DNA from: Hyparrhenia diplandra
Taxonomy: Eukaryota > Streptophyta > Magnoliopsida > Poales > Poaceae
Reading direction: 5' to 3'
NCBI GenBank assembly: GCA_015847255.1
Contig: JADLZK010009012.1
Coordinates: forward strand, 124,001 to 188,000
Length of the DNA stretch: 64,000 nt
The notes under the pieces were generated by a model. The model was given only the letters and a program-made list of their open reading frames with translations, did not search any database and had not been told where the DNA came from. The position numbers were made by a program, and so were the translations under genes. Shown one piece after another: positions 1-11,400 of the stretch (the first letter of the stretch is position 1; every line of letters starts with the position of its first letter).

Positions 1-677
1 ACGCACCGGCCATGACCGCGAGCAGGACGCCCTCGCAGTTGCGCAGGCGCATCGCAGCGTCGGCGAGGACGGGCTCGAGGTAGGAGAAAGGCGTCACAGG
101 GTGCATCCGCCACCCAAGCGCGGAGAGCACGAGCAGCTCCATCCGGCGCACCGTCGTGGCCTCGAACACGTACGGGTTCGCGGCGTCGGCGTCGGAGCTG
201 GCGGCTGCGCAGAGCTGGAGGTCGGAGAGCAGCGGCACACGCGTCTCCTCGACCTTGGCGGCGAGCGCGACGCAGGCGACGGCGGCGAGGCGCGCCATCC
301 AGGGCTGGTCGCCGAGCCGGAGCGCGCCCCCGGGGAGGAAGCAACGGTCGAGGTAGGCGGCGGCGAGCGCGGCGGTGAGCGCGGAGAAGCCCAGCCGCGC
401 CGCGGCGCGTGACGCCCAGCCGACCGCGGCCTCCCGGCCCGCCGCGCCGCCGTACCCGTCCTCCTCCCCTCGCCAGCCAGCAGCACCCCCTCCTTGGCCC
501 GGAGTGCTTCGAACAGCGCCGGCAGCTCGTCGTCAAGAGCCGCCGGCTGCTTCTGCTGCTGCTGTCCGTGCTGGTCCGGCCACGGCTCGTCCGCACCCTC
601 GCCGGATTCGTCGTGGTACAGATCGAGGTGCTCCTCCGGGCAGTAGAGGGGTCGAACAGCGCGGCGAAAGCTGCCAT
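1..677 (-). CDS. D-type cyclin (CYCD3-like), first exon, 3' part outside window
   Basis: D-type cyclins bind CDKA and phosphorylate retinoblastoma-related protein at the G1/S transition in the nucleus. Reading down from the ATG at 677 the protein starts MAAFAALFDP and is followed at once by LYCPEE, an LxCxE retinoblastoma-binding motif. An acidic, Gln-rich stretch follows (about residues 15-45), then the cyclin box: GWASRAAARLGF, AAYLDRCFLPGG, WMARLAAVACVALAAKVEET, and RMELLVLSALGWRMHPVTPF leading into the C-terminal half. The coding sequence ends at a likely phase-1 splice donor (GTGCGT, 6-1) after VLLAVMA, where other plant D cyclins have an intron. Two one-base losses break the frame: a G run at 648-651 (between DP and LYC) and a C run at 466-469 (within GEGEED). 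Everything else is conserved, so assembly error is likely. Subclass D3 is an inference. Confidence 0.88.
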   Translation of the reverse strand, partial: MAAFAALFDPSTARRSTSICTTTNPARVRTSRGRTSTDSSSRSSRRLLTTSCRRCSKHSGPRRGCCWLARGGGRVRRRGGPGGRGRLGVTRRGAAGLLRAHRRARRRLPRPLLPPRGRAPARRPALDGAPRRRRLRRARRQGRGDACAAALRPPALRSRQLRRRRREPVRVRGHDGAPDGAARALRAWVADAPCDAFLLPRARPRRRCDAPAQLRGRPARGHGRC

Positions 678-737
678 CGCTTGCTGCGCTGGGAGAGGTG
701 CCGTAGGCCCGATGGAGAGATCGAGAGAAGGGAGAGC

Positions 738-797
738 TCAGGCGGCGACGGCGGGGGAGGAAGAGGAGAACAGCTGCAGCGGCATCTCCTCCTCCAT
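738..797 (-). promoter_or_regulatory. Possible upstream ORF in the cyclin leader
   Basis: A 19-codon ORF beginning MEEEMPLQLF and ending in TGA lies 60 bases upstream of the cyclin ATG, in the same frame as that ATG. If the transcript starts upstream of 797 it would be a uORF that could dampen cyclin translation. It could also be chance in a purine-rich leader, or an N-terminal extension cut off by one more indel. Confidence 0.35.
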
Positions 798-1268
798 GGC
801 GTGAGGTTTGCTTGCAGCTGGAAAAATTCGTCCTTTTTTCTTGGTCTTTGGCGCGGCGTGGGGAGTGACGAGGCGAAGACAGAGGAGAATCCCAAGTGGA
901 GAGGAGGGAAAGCGTGGTTTTATCGGGGTTTGAGGGGAAGGGAGGAGAGGAAGACGAAGAGATAGAGAGAGACTGGGAGAGTGACACGCATGCAGCACAG
1001 CGGCTTCTTTATTGCCGCGGCGTGGGGTGAGCGGGAGGGGCCGAGGCGCTTGTGTCCAGTTCAGGCCTTTGATTTTTGGGCCTCCCTCCAGCATCTTTTT
1101 GGGTTCCCCAGGTAGGAGCAGCGACGCTGCACTGCACTCTGCACGCTAGCTAGTGCCACTACGAATCACCAGTGAGTAGGGTCTTTTCGTGCCTAGTAGC
1201 CTGTCCGTTCCAATCCACCAGCTCACACCAGGTGCTAAAATTAATTTTTCTTTAGTTATTTTGAGCCA
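798..1268 (-). promoter_or_regulatory. Cyclin 5' leader and promoter region
   Basis: This stretch upstream of the cyclin start is pyrimidine-rich on the gene strand up to about 1000 (GA tracts on the plus strand), typical of a grass 5' UTR, and becomes AT-rich after about 1230. No clear TATA box was fixed. No ORF here looks real. Confidence 0.4.
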
Positions 1269-1512
1269 TAATCCAATCCATCCGTGTCAAAATAAGTGAC
1301 GTTTTGAATTTTCATACCATAAGTTTAACTCGATTTATATAAAATACGTTTAACATTTATATCTTTAAATAAATTTATTAAAAACTAAACTCAAAGATCT
1401 TTTTCGATAATACTTAGTACTTAGCATAAATATTTATATATTTTCATATATAATTGCTGCTAGTTGTTTCTCAAGAAGGAAAACGTCACTTATTTTGGAA
1501 CGGAGTGGAGTA
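1269..1512. mobile_element. Stowaway-type MITE
   Basis: The left end reads CATCCGTGTCAAAATAAGTG and the right end is its imperfect inverse, CACTTATTTTGGAACGGAGT, with an AT-rich interior and TA at both edges. The terminus matches the CTCCCTCCGTCCC-type ends of rice Stowaway (Tc1/mariner-derived) elements. It lies between the cyclin promoter and the 3' end of the DCL gene. The left end is more diverged than the right. Confidence 0.75.
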
Positions 1513-2217
1513 CACTTTAGGTATAAAATACAAAAAGTGTATTTTTTTAAAGTGTAATAACAATTTTTTAAAAACATTTTAGGATTAAGCTTGTCCAGAC
1601 ACTGTTATATAAAGCCTACAGCCTACAAACTGGCAATGCAAATGCAATCAAATTTTTAGAGACAGCCCCATCAGTCAAATTATCCAGAGATTGCTTACAT
1701 AAACGTGACCATACCCTTAACCAAAATTTATTGCTGAATTGGCAGATACACTTCTTAATATTAGATATAATGGTTATATAAAAATTATAGCTTTTTTAAA
1801 TTGATCTTCACATGGCAGATTGATAACCCACCAATATACATTTATTTATTTATTTATATGTTTTATTCCTCACCTCCGCCAACAAAGCTAAGAAATCTAA
1901 GCTGTCAGGCACCCACACCCTCCTGGATATGCACAGCGACGGGTACAGCGATTGCAATAATAGGACATGTGAAAATCAACAGTACTTTTTTGTAATCATG
2001 CTGTACAAGATTGGTAAATCGTTCTCAAAAGATTGGCAATTCATGCAGAACCAAGATGGGCAAACCATGCAGCACCAAGGACCTACACGATCCATGCATG
2101 CACGAACTGTAAAATTACACCTAACCGCTCACTTTCGGAAATTAAAAACATAACATCGTCCCTTGCAAATTTGCAATTAACCATTCAACATCCTTACAAT
2201 CATCATAAGCAGGAAAC
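1513..2217. other. Intergenic / DCL 3' flank
   Basis: AT-rich sequence just downstream (on the minus strand) of the DCL stop codon. It should contain the DCL 3' UTR and polyadenylation site, but no single signal is convincing. The short ORFs here have no recognisable motif. Confidence 0.4.
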
Positions 2218-2451
2218 CTAAGATCCTGGCGAATGCCCAGCAGGGAAAGAATCCATCGTGGCCTTCTTATGAACTCTGAAAAGTTTGGAGCGCTTATAAA
2301 CAAGATGTTTCTTCAAAAACTTGTCTGCATAGGATGGATACTTCTCTTGAAGGTAACCCCGGAGACACTTGTGGTATGAGAAATCCTCCGAATCGCCATT
2401 TGTTCTTACGACAAAGAGACATCTTGAATTGAACTCAGGGTGCCTGTCAAC
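2218..2451 (-). CDS. DCL: DCL gene exon 3 (terminal)
   Basis: 77 codons plus TAG, fully open. The acceptor is TTTTGAAAAG followed by GTT GAC AGG CAC. It encodes the most conserved half of DUF3223: HPEF, SRCLFVVRT, DFSYHKCL and EKYPSYADKF. The basic tail (KKHLVYKRSKLF) fits an RNA-associated role, which is inferred. Confidence 0.88.
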   Translation of the reverse strand, partial: VDRHPEFNSRCLFVVRTNGDSEDFSYHKCLRGYLQEKYPSYADKFLKKHLVYKRSKLFRVHKKATMDSFPAGHSPGS

Positions 2452-5400
2452 CTTTTCAAAACAGTTTTTAGAATTATAAAAACAGCAGTTTCAGTGGGAA
2501 GAGCACACAGGAGAACATGCCGTTACCATGAATGCAGTATGCAACAAAAGTATCACATGTCCTACACAGAAAATCAAGAGCTGCTTCACCACAGTTTTTT
2601 TCATCCTAACTTATTGGTATCTATGTTGCAAGAATGATATGTTTCACTTATCCTAAATCCTACATCCCACTTTTTGAATCCTATTCTTACATAAAGCCCT
2701 TAACATTGTGGAATTTCTCAGCATTGGGCTCACCTGCAAGACATAGAACAGAAGTGTAACACCTGGATCAAACCCAATTCTATGGACTGACAACACATTA
2801 TATGCTTTTTGTGTTGCTACGAGAAATCAGCACTACAAATTGGCATTGAGAGAAAAAAAAAAACAGACACAATTGCTGCTAGTGGGTCAGCAATGATTTC
2901 TGACCAGTCCCAATATGTATACGTTGTGGTAGCAGATAAACAAGAGCAAAAGATTAACTCTTGTCTTTTTTTTTCTTTTGAACAAATAAGGCACTAAAAA
3001 TGACCAACATAAATATGTGATCTGTTACACTACATAGGTCTCCAAATTCTCATTAAAAGCGCCCAAGTGTGGTTGCTTTTTAATTGATTATGCATGACTT
3101 AGCAAGAGAATGCAATGGAATTAAGTGGATGAGAATGTTTTGTTACTAGATGAAGGTATGATGGAAGGACACAGTGAGAATTAGAGTAAAAAAACAGTGG
3201 TCGGTCAATAAACTTGTCTGTTGTGTCATCCAAGTCCCTAAATTCACAAAATGCAGAATTTGGTCATTGACTTTGATATGGATCACATTCATGGTCCAAT
3301 AGGGTCTAGACCAACATGGCGCTGATATGGTTCGCCATGATGGATCCGTCATGCAGCTCCGCAACTCGCCTATGGGAATATTGCCTATTGTAGCTTTTTT
3401 AGTTTGCAAAATAAAGATATTTTAGAGTATTTTAGTTTACAATATAAAGATTTTTTATAGATGCAGAAAAATTTATAGATATAGAATAAAAAAGTATTCT
3501 ATAAATAAAGAATGGAATTGAAAGTAAGAAAAGTGCTAAAAGGGGGGACTCATTAACATAAAATATTTTATTTTTCTTCTCCCATTCTCATCGGTTTTCT
3601 ATCATTACTAAGTTTTTTTTTTTAATTTTTGTAGGGTTCAGACTTTTTTTTCAATTTTTTGACCCTAAAGAACAAACTAACGAGTCACACACCAGGCATA
3701 GCAATTATAAAAAAAAAGTTATTAATTTTCGTTAAATCTTATAGAAAGAGGGATACTTTCTTCTTTTTAGGGACTTTTGGAAAAACAGGGTTCTTGTCTC
3801 CTGCTCGGTAGTGACAACGGCAGGCATAACCCATTCCATGCACCTGCTACCAGACGGCCATGTCCTTTTTACTTGTTCGTCACCTAGGTAGCCTCTGCTG
3901 AGGCACAAACACCCTTGACTTGTTCAGCGTTTGCAAGTCCGGTCTAGTCACCCTACCCGCTGCCAATGTCCTGCAGGAAAAACAAGTGAACGAGTGGGGG
4001 GAGGGATAACGCAGGGCCAGGAAGGCTAGAAGGTGGAAGCAAGCAGCGGTTGCTGCGATGCTGAGGCGATCGCGCATCAAGGCAAGGGAGCTGGTCGTGG
4101 CACAGAAGCACAGTAGCCAGGCACAGTGACCTGACAGGCATTCACCGTCATATTTTTCAAGACGCCTGGGCGAACCATGGGACCGTCCAGGGCGATTAAT
4201 CGACAAGTTGACACTACCAGACCTGGGACGCCATGGGACGTCCATGACGATTAATCGCGATTAATCGGACGTCTTGAAAACAGGGCCGTGAATACAGTTG
4301 GATGGGATGCAGAAGCGCTGATAGCTGTGGATCTCAGTGGTGTTACAGACCATGCAGAGGGCCGGGGGAGTCCCTAACCACCACAAACATCCACAAACCA
4401 ATGCTGTTGCATGCCCCCATCTCCATGCTGCTTCTGTGGCATGCCCATACAACTTCACAAGTTCACATCCTGTGGGCATCAACCAACTGTGCCATATGTC
4501 TGCAGCTTGCTGCAGGATTGTTGGTTGCTCGCAAGGAGCTGGGTGAAGCATCAATGGAAGCAGCTAGTTGTTCCTCTGCTCAGATTCAAAGAAGAGAGAG
4601 ATCAATGTGTGCATGGTGGTTGCGCTTATGTTGGGATCCAGCAAACATCAATGGAGGGGCAGGGGATCAAAGTGAGGCTGCTGCTGTGGAGAGGAAGCAT
4701 ATGGAGGCGGCTAGTGACCGCCTGAACAGAGGTAGCGGCTGTGCACTTGGACAGAAGAAAGGGGAAGAACACATGGGAGGAGAAGGTGCACTTTACTCTG
4801 AGAGTTACTAGCAAGACGTTTATGAACAGGAGTACAGTAAGCACAGCATATTAAGAATGATAGTTTGCAGCTTAATAAATTTGTGATTAAAATGCACGAG
4901 GGGTGCCTAAGTTAGCTGATTGGAACTGTTCCTAAAGATCATCACAAGGGTTCCTAAAGATCATCACAAGTCATTGGTCGTCCCGGTGGCATGGTAGATT
5001 TGGAAGCATAGAAGTAATGTGTCTTTGAGGGATGTCAGCCTAGTTTGAATACCGTTATGCAGGATATCAGGGATGAGGCTAAACTGTGGTGTAAGGTGGG
5101 AACCAAAGGGCACATTAGCATATGAGATATGACCTAATTTTTCTTCCTGACATTTCAGTTGTCAGGTCTTGCCCCTATAGGGGTTGTACGAGTCGCCTAA
5201 ACTGTTTATTCCTTTTAATATAATGATACACAGCTCTCCTTGAAGCTATTCAACTTAATTCAGAGAGCCATCATCATTTTGTGGCACCATGACTAATTAT
5301 ATTGCACTCCTTTCTAAGGCCAAGCCAGTGTAAGAACACATGTTGCACACTATCTACAGCAGTCAGTTTTACTATAGCTCCTAAAGGCATGCATATGTGC

Positions 5401-8400
5401 GCATACCATAGGTTAATAATACCATCTTCAAGTGCAACAAATAAGATAGAGCATATAACATATTCAAGTTCAATCAAGGCGGTTAAAGCATATTAGGAAC
5501 AGCGGAGATCCTCTATATGAACTAAAAGTAGTGCAAATAGCCAAAGACTACCTCTGTTCCAAATTGTAAGTTGTTTTGGCTTTCTAGGAACATAGCTTTT
5601 GCTACACACTTGGATATAGGTTATGTCTAGATACATAGCAAAAGCTTACCTAGAAAAGCCAGAACGACTTACAATTTGGAACAGAGGAAGTAGTTAGCTT
5701 TTGTAGTAGTTTCAAACAGCAAACAAGTAACAAAATTCTGAGTAAAAAACACAGTTAACCATGAAGGCTTTGGGCAAAAGGGGGAAAAGTCTGGAAGATA
5801 ACAGAAGAAAAGGAACAAACTTGTTTGAGGAGCTAACATCTATTTTGGTAAATAGGTTAGGTAATCTTGCTCACCATTATACCATCAAGCCCACAACCAA
5901 TCTTTTCTTTCTGCACGAGGATGATGGGAAAGAAGCTTTTTTCTGTTACAACCTTTTCATCATCTGGACTTAGAAATCCGCCATTTCTATACCTGTTAGC
6001 ACAACAGCGTCAGAACAGAAGAAACTGTTGATGCAAGGCGTAAAACAGTACATCTTCACAAAATGGATGTAGTACGGCATAAAAAAAATTTAGGACAGTT
6101 CATCATTGGGGTGTTTTCTGTAATATTGTTAATCAGAGCATAAAGCAATGCTAGTCAAGTTTCTGTTTCAGCTTAGGAGATTAACTTGGTAGCATATACT
6201 CCCTTTGTCCCAAAAAAAATGCACATTTCGCTTCTTGAGGAGTCAAAATTCTTGTTTAACTAGAAATATAGAAAATACAACTGGGCCTAATGTTTTCCTG
6301 GAACAAGCAATTTACATAGGTGTCAACTTATTACGATATACGATCTAGCAGCATTCTCCCACCAAGAATCCTTGTATTGCTCCATCGATGCCATAATATA
6401 GCATGCATTCTGGCACTTAAGCCAGGACATGCCATGTGTCTCAAACTGACTGCTTTGTAAGAACAGACTATTCGAGTACATAAACGAAGAAAGCAATCTG
6501 CGTGTAGACACAAGTAATGTGTAGTGTTTTACTAAGAGTGGATAGTGATTTCATTTGGATTAGCTGCATGCATTCTAGTTAGCATGAGCTTACAGAAAAG
6601 GAATACAGTTTCCATACAAAACAAATCGAGGTTACCTTACAGATTAGTGCTACCATAAAGAAAACAATTAGGAATAACTGGGTCTGGCACCAAAAAAGAT
6701 GGGCGCCTGATCATCTCTTCCTCCCCTATTTGGTTTTCCTTTTCCTTCTATCCTTCTCCCAAATCTTTTTTTAGAGAATATCCTTCTCCTAATCATGAGC
6801 TCGATTAAATGCAAATCTGCGACATTGAAATGATTTGGCATAGACTGGTACGATGCCTTCGAGCAGCATGTTGCAGTGTACAAATCGATTGTCCTGTTGG
6901 TTGGTGCCATTTGGATGCTCCAGTAGTCCAGACGTATAGATATTGATCTGTTGGCCCGCATCCATTTTCCTCTTGCTGCCAAGGCAAAGAACTTCTCAGT
7001 GTAGTTCTCCACCATGCTGGTATAATTCAGCACGGCAAACTCCCGAATGAATGCTACATGTTTTGGTGGAGGTTTAATAAGTGTTGAACCTTAACAAAGG
7101 GGCATCCGCTCCGGTGGACCTCTTTTTTAAAATTGACACGAATCTCAAAGCAACATTAAAGGAATTAATAGTTTTAATTTATTCCCGCCTGGGTCCCACC
7201 GGCTCACCCCGTCCAAACGCCAGCCCCAACCCAGCCCGGAGACTCAAGTGCCGTGACATCCGTGAGTCCCTCCGTTGTCGTCCGTGATGATGACGTTGCC
7301 GTCCGCTGCCATCACTTTGTAGCGAGCGTGAAGAGCCACGGTAGGAGCCGCCGTCGATCCCGGGCACCGGCGGCCATGGCACAGGCAGCCTCACCCCCTT
7401 CGCGGCTCGTTCCCCTCCGTCCGTGCTGGGACACCATGAATCGATGACGACGGCACCGTGAGTTAAAAACATCCCGATCAGGCATTCAGGCTTTGTTAAC
7501 AAGAGAGTAAATGAACAGCAGCATGATACATGCAGAGACCAGAAATTAGTGATATGCTTTTGCTTTCCGACACGCAACAACAACCCGGTGCGGGCGAACG
7601 CATCACGGTTAACGCTACCTGCGCGGCAACATCACGCCCGTAGATAGCTCGCCACCACTCGCAGACGCTGCCCATGGCCTCACACCACCGCCCACCTCCA
7701 TCACCCGCGAGGCCGCGACACGCACGGGCGATGCCGCCGATCACGACGCCAAGGAGAGGAGCTCGCGTCTCCGGCGATGACGGCGGCGCCATGAGCGACA
7801 TGCGAGCAACCCGGCGAAGCCCCTCGCCGGTCACCACCGACGGCCGGGCGCTGGTGCCACGGCGGCGTCCCGGGAGCCGCTGAGCTCGAGGAGCGCGGCG
7901 TCGTCTCGGTCCTCCGGCGCTAGACCGTCGTCCTCGACTCCGCGGGCATCTCGCCATACGCCCGCGACACCGCCCCCGTCAGCGCGGTCCGGCCCCGGGC
8001 TTGGCGCGCTCTCCGCCGCCGACCACCACCACACGCCCACCACCCGTCTGGCCGGACGCCGCGCGCCCGAGAGACAAGACGACCGCACCCGCAGGTGGCT
8101 CAGCGCCCGTCGCCGTGTCGGCCCGCCCAAGGCGTGTGACGGGCAAAGAAGCCGCCGGTAGGGGCGGAGCGTTATTATCACCGGGCGCCACCTCTCGTCC
8201 GCCCACGCCCGCCGGCGGTACCGCTCGGGATCGGCGGCGCTCGTCTGGCAACGGAGGGACTCGCGGACGCCACGACACTTGAGTCTCCGGCCCGGAGTTT
8301 GACGGGTGAGCCCGGCTGACCCAGGCGGGAATAAAATAAAACTATTAATTTCTTTAATGCGGCTTTAAGATTCGTGCGCTTTTTAAAAAAGAGGTCCACC

Positions 8401-11400
8401 GAGCAAATGCCTAATAAAGGTTGTCCTTCCAATCAAAATGGTGGTGGCGAACAACTTTCAGCACAACTTATTCCTGAAGGCAAGAAGGTATGGTTTGCCA
8501 CAGGACAAAAAGTCATTTTGATGCCTTGGCGGCAAAAGGTAGAAAGCTGGACAAATGCCACCAAGTCAATATCTACACTGTCAGATTAATAGTGCCTCTG
8601 AAAACAGATGTGGAGCTTCTAGTGCCCAACGATGTGTGAGTTAGCCCCCAGCTTAGCTCGCGCTTACAAGCATCGAACCAACATGGTTGTAGAGACAACA
8701 CAGCAGGGAGGCATCAATACCTCATGCTTCGATGGCTGTGTTTCCCACATCTTATATGGCTGGAAACACTGCTTCTCCGGAAGGAGCTGTGTGAGAAACT
8801 GACATATAACCCGAGGTGCCTATCTCTTAGAGGTCACCAAGCAATCGACTGCTAAAAGGATGGCAACATATCACTGGCTCAATATTTTGGTGAGCAGTTA
8901 GCAAGGGCCATCACTGCAACTCAGCAAGCATCTCTTTCACATAGAGGTACTCCCTCCGTCCATAAAAGAATGCAATTCCCACTTGTCGAGAAGTCAAACA
9001 GATTGGACTTTGACTAAATTTATATAAAAAAGTGTAAACATTCATTATACAAAATAAATACCATTAGATTAGTTATACAATATATCTTTTATTAAAACTT
9101 ATGTAGACACATAAGTGTTAATAATATTTACTATAAACTTGGTCAAACATAAACTATTTTGACTGGCACGCATCCCATAATTGCATTCTTTTTACGGTGG
9201 AGGTAGTACTCAACAACACAACTATCAACGATAATGGGGTTGCATTGACAATTTGGCATCCCTGTTCAGCGAGCACTAGTATCCTAACACAATGAAGCTG
9301 ACGCCCCATGAGGAAGAAACATTGACAGCTCTTGTGGACTAAGGGCTACACATAATGTCATTACTGGGGCTTCATATCATCATGCATGAATTCATAGAAT
9401 GTAAAAGCTAACTTAATGATTCTTTAATATAAAGGGATGAGTTGGAAAATCTTGATCGTGACTTTCAGCTTAGCAGTCATAAAGACCACGAGTCCCTGAC
9501 TGCACCCACCATTTCTTATCATCAGCAAGCTTCACACAATGATATGACATTGGATGTTGAGGAACTCCACCATGCAGGCAGCATGATAGTTGATTGTATG
9601 TCTTCACATCCAACTCAAGGATAAGCTGCTGTCGAAGGAGGGTGGACATGTTACAGGCCAGTCCCATGGGCCCAGCAAGGCCTAGGGGAGAATCAGCCAC
9701 CGCCCTATCCCCTCTGACGCACTCTGGTAAGTTATCTTAACTGGGAAGAGGGAAGTTTATCTATTTCAGTTATGACTTTCGAAAGTGCTACCTAAGAAAC
9801 CTGAACATAAACACAAGGCAAAAGTCTTGATCAATAAAGAACTCATCACTTACTCTTAGTACGCCACCTTACTTCCCTAGCTTGTGGGGCCGACATGAGA
9901 AATGAGGAGGCTTGGCTCAGCCCGAGGAGTCTTAGGCGGCTGAAGGGGCCTCAGTCATTAAGTCAGTTAGCAGAGCTGCAGAAGTCTAAGAAGTTACAAG
10001 AGTTATTAGCCGGCTAGTAGTTAATGACCGGCACAATTATCTGGGAGCTGAGCTCCTATATGTATCAGTTGAACTGATGAATGAAGACAAGCAAGAAGTT
10101 ATCCCTAACCTAGCTCAAGCTACAAACTGAAAAGTCAGGGCCCTCCTACCTTGATTACCGAGGCCCTTGACAACCTGGTATCGGGTTTCCGGTGATCCTC
10201 TTCCACTTCCGCATCCCATTCCATTCTCACCACCTCACCCGCTGGGCCAGCTCACCCACCCAGTCCACGGCATCCTCACCGCCATCATGACCGAGCCAAC
10301 GACGGCCGACTTGGTCAAGATGATCGAGACCCTGTCTGCCAATGTCAACACCTCCATGCAGCAGATGCAGCTGCTGCAGCAGCAGATCACTGCCCTGCAA
10401 CAACAGCCGCCGCCTACTTCATCGGCTTCCGGTTCGCGGGGATCGGGTTTCGGTGATGATCGACTGCCCTAGTTCCAAAAGCTCGACTTTCCCAAGTTTG
10501 ACGGAAATCTGACCCGTTGTCGTTCATCAACTGCTGTGAGTCGTACTTCCACCAGCAACGAATCACGGTGGAAGAACAGGTATGGATGGCTTCGTATAAT
10601 CTAGAAGGCGGAGCATAGCTATGGTATCTCCAGGTCCAGCAATCGGAGGGCACGCGATCCTGGAGTCGTTTCACCAAGCTGCTCAACCTCCGGCACGGGC
10701 CTCCAATCCGCTCTAACCCGCTGGGGGAGCTCATGGCGTGTAAGCGGACGGGTTTCGTGATGATCGACCCTGGTTCCAAAAAGCTCGACTTTCCCAAGTT
10801 TGACGGAAATCTGACCCGTTGTCGCTCATCAACTATGTGAGTCGCACTTCCACCAAAGAACGAATCACGGGGTGGAAGAACAGGTATGGATGGCTTCGTA
10901 TAATCTAGAAGGTGGAGCACAGCTATGGTATCTCCAAGGTCCAAAGAATCGAGGGCACGCGATCCTCGAGTCGTTTCACCAAGCTGCTCAACCTCCCAAG
11001 ACGGGCCTCCAATCCGCCTAATCCCGCCGGGGAGCTCATGGCGGCAAAGCGGACGGGCCCGCAGCGGAGTCTTAGGACCACTTCGAGGCCCTCCCCGCCT
11101 CGTGTGGGGCCGCCGAGGAGGCGCATGCACCTAGGCGTTCACGGCGGGGCTGCAGCCCCGCTCAGCCACGACGCGGGAGATGACCAACCCACGCACACTA
11201 ATGATCGCCATGAGCATGGCCCGGAAGCTGGAGCTCCATGAGCAAAGGGCCGCCCTCGCCGTGCCGCCACCGGCTGCTCCGCGATTATCAAGCCGCGGGC
11301 ACCGGCCCAGCTCTTGGCGCTGTTGGCTCCGCCACCTCTGGACGGTCCAGCTCCACCCGCTTGGAAGGTTGGTAGATTCTGGCGGTTGTCGTAGGCGAAG

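Noticed and set aside
94..987. A 297-codon minus-strand ORF
   Set aside because: Only its middle (about 466-648) is the cyclin frame; both ends are out-of-frame readings created by the two one-base losses and the 5' leader.
4302..4811. A 169-codon plus-strand ORF in DCL intron 2
   Set aside because: No domain or motif, overlapped by other open frames of similar length, and inside an intron of a better supported gene.
7496..8282. Several GC-rich ORFs inside the first MULE
   Set aside because: Arg/Pro/Ala-rich wording on both strands is expected from GC-rich DNA. None resembles a known protein, so they are described only as possible captured sequence.
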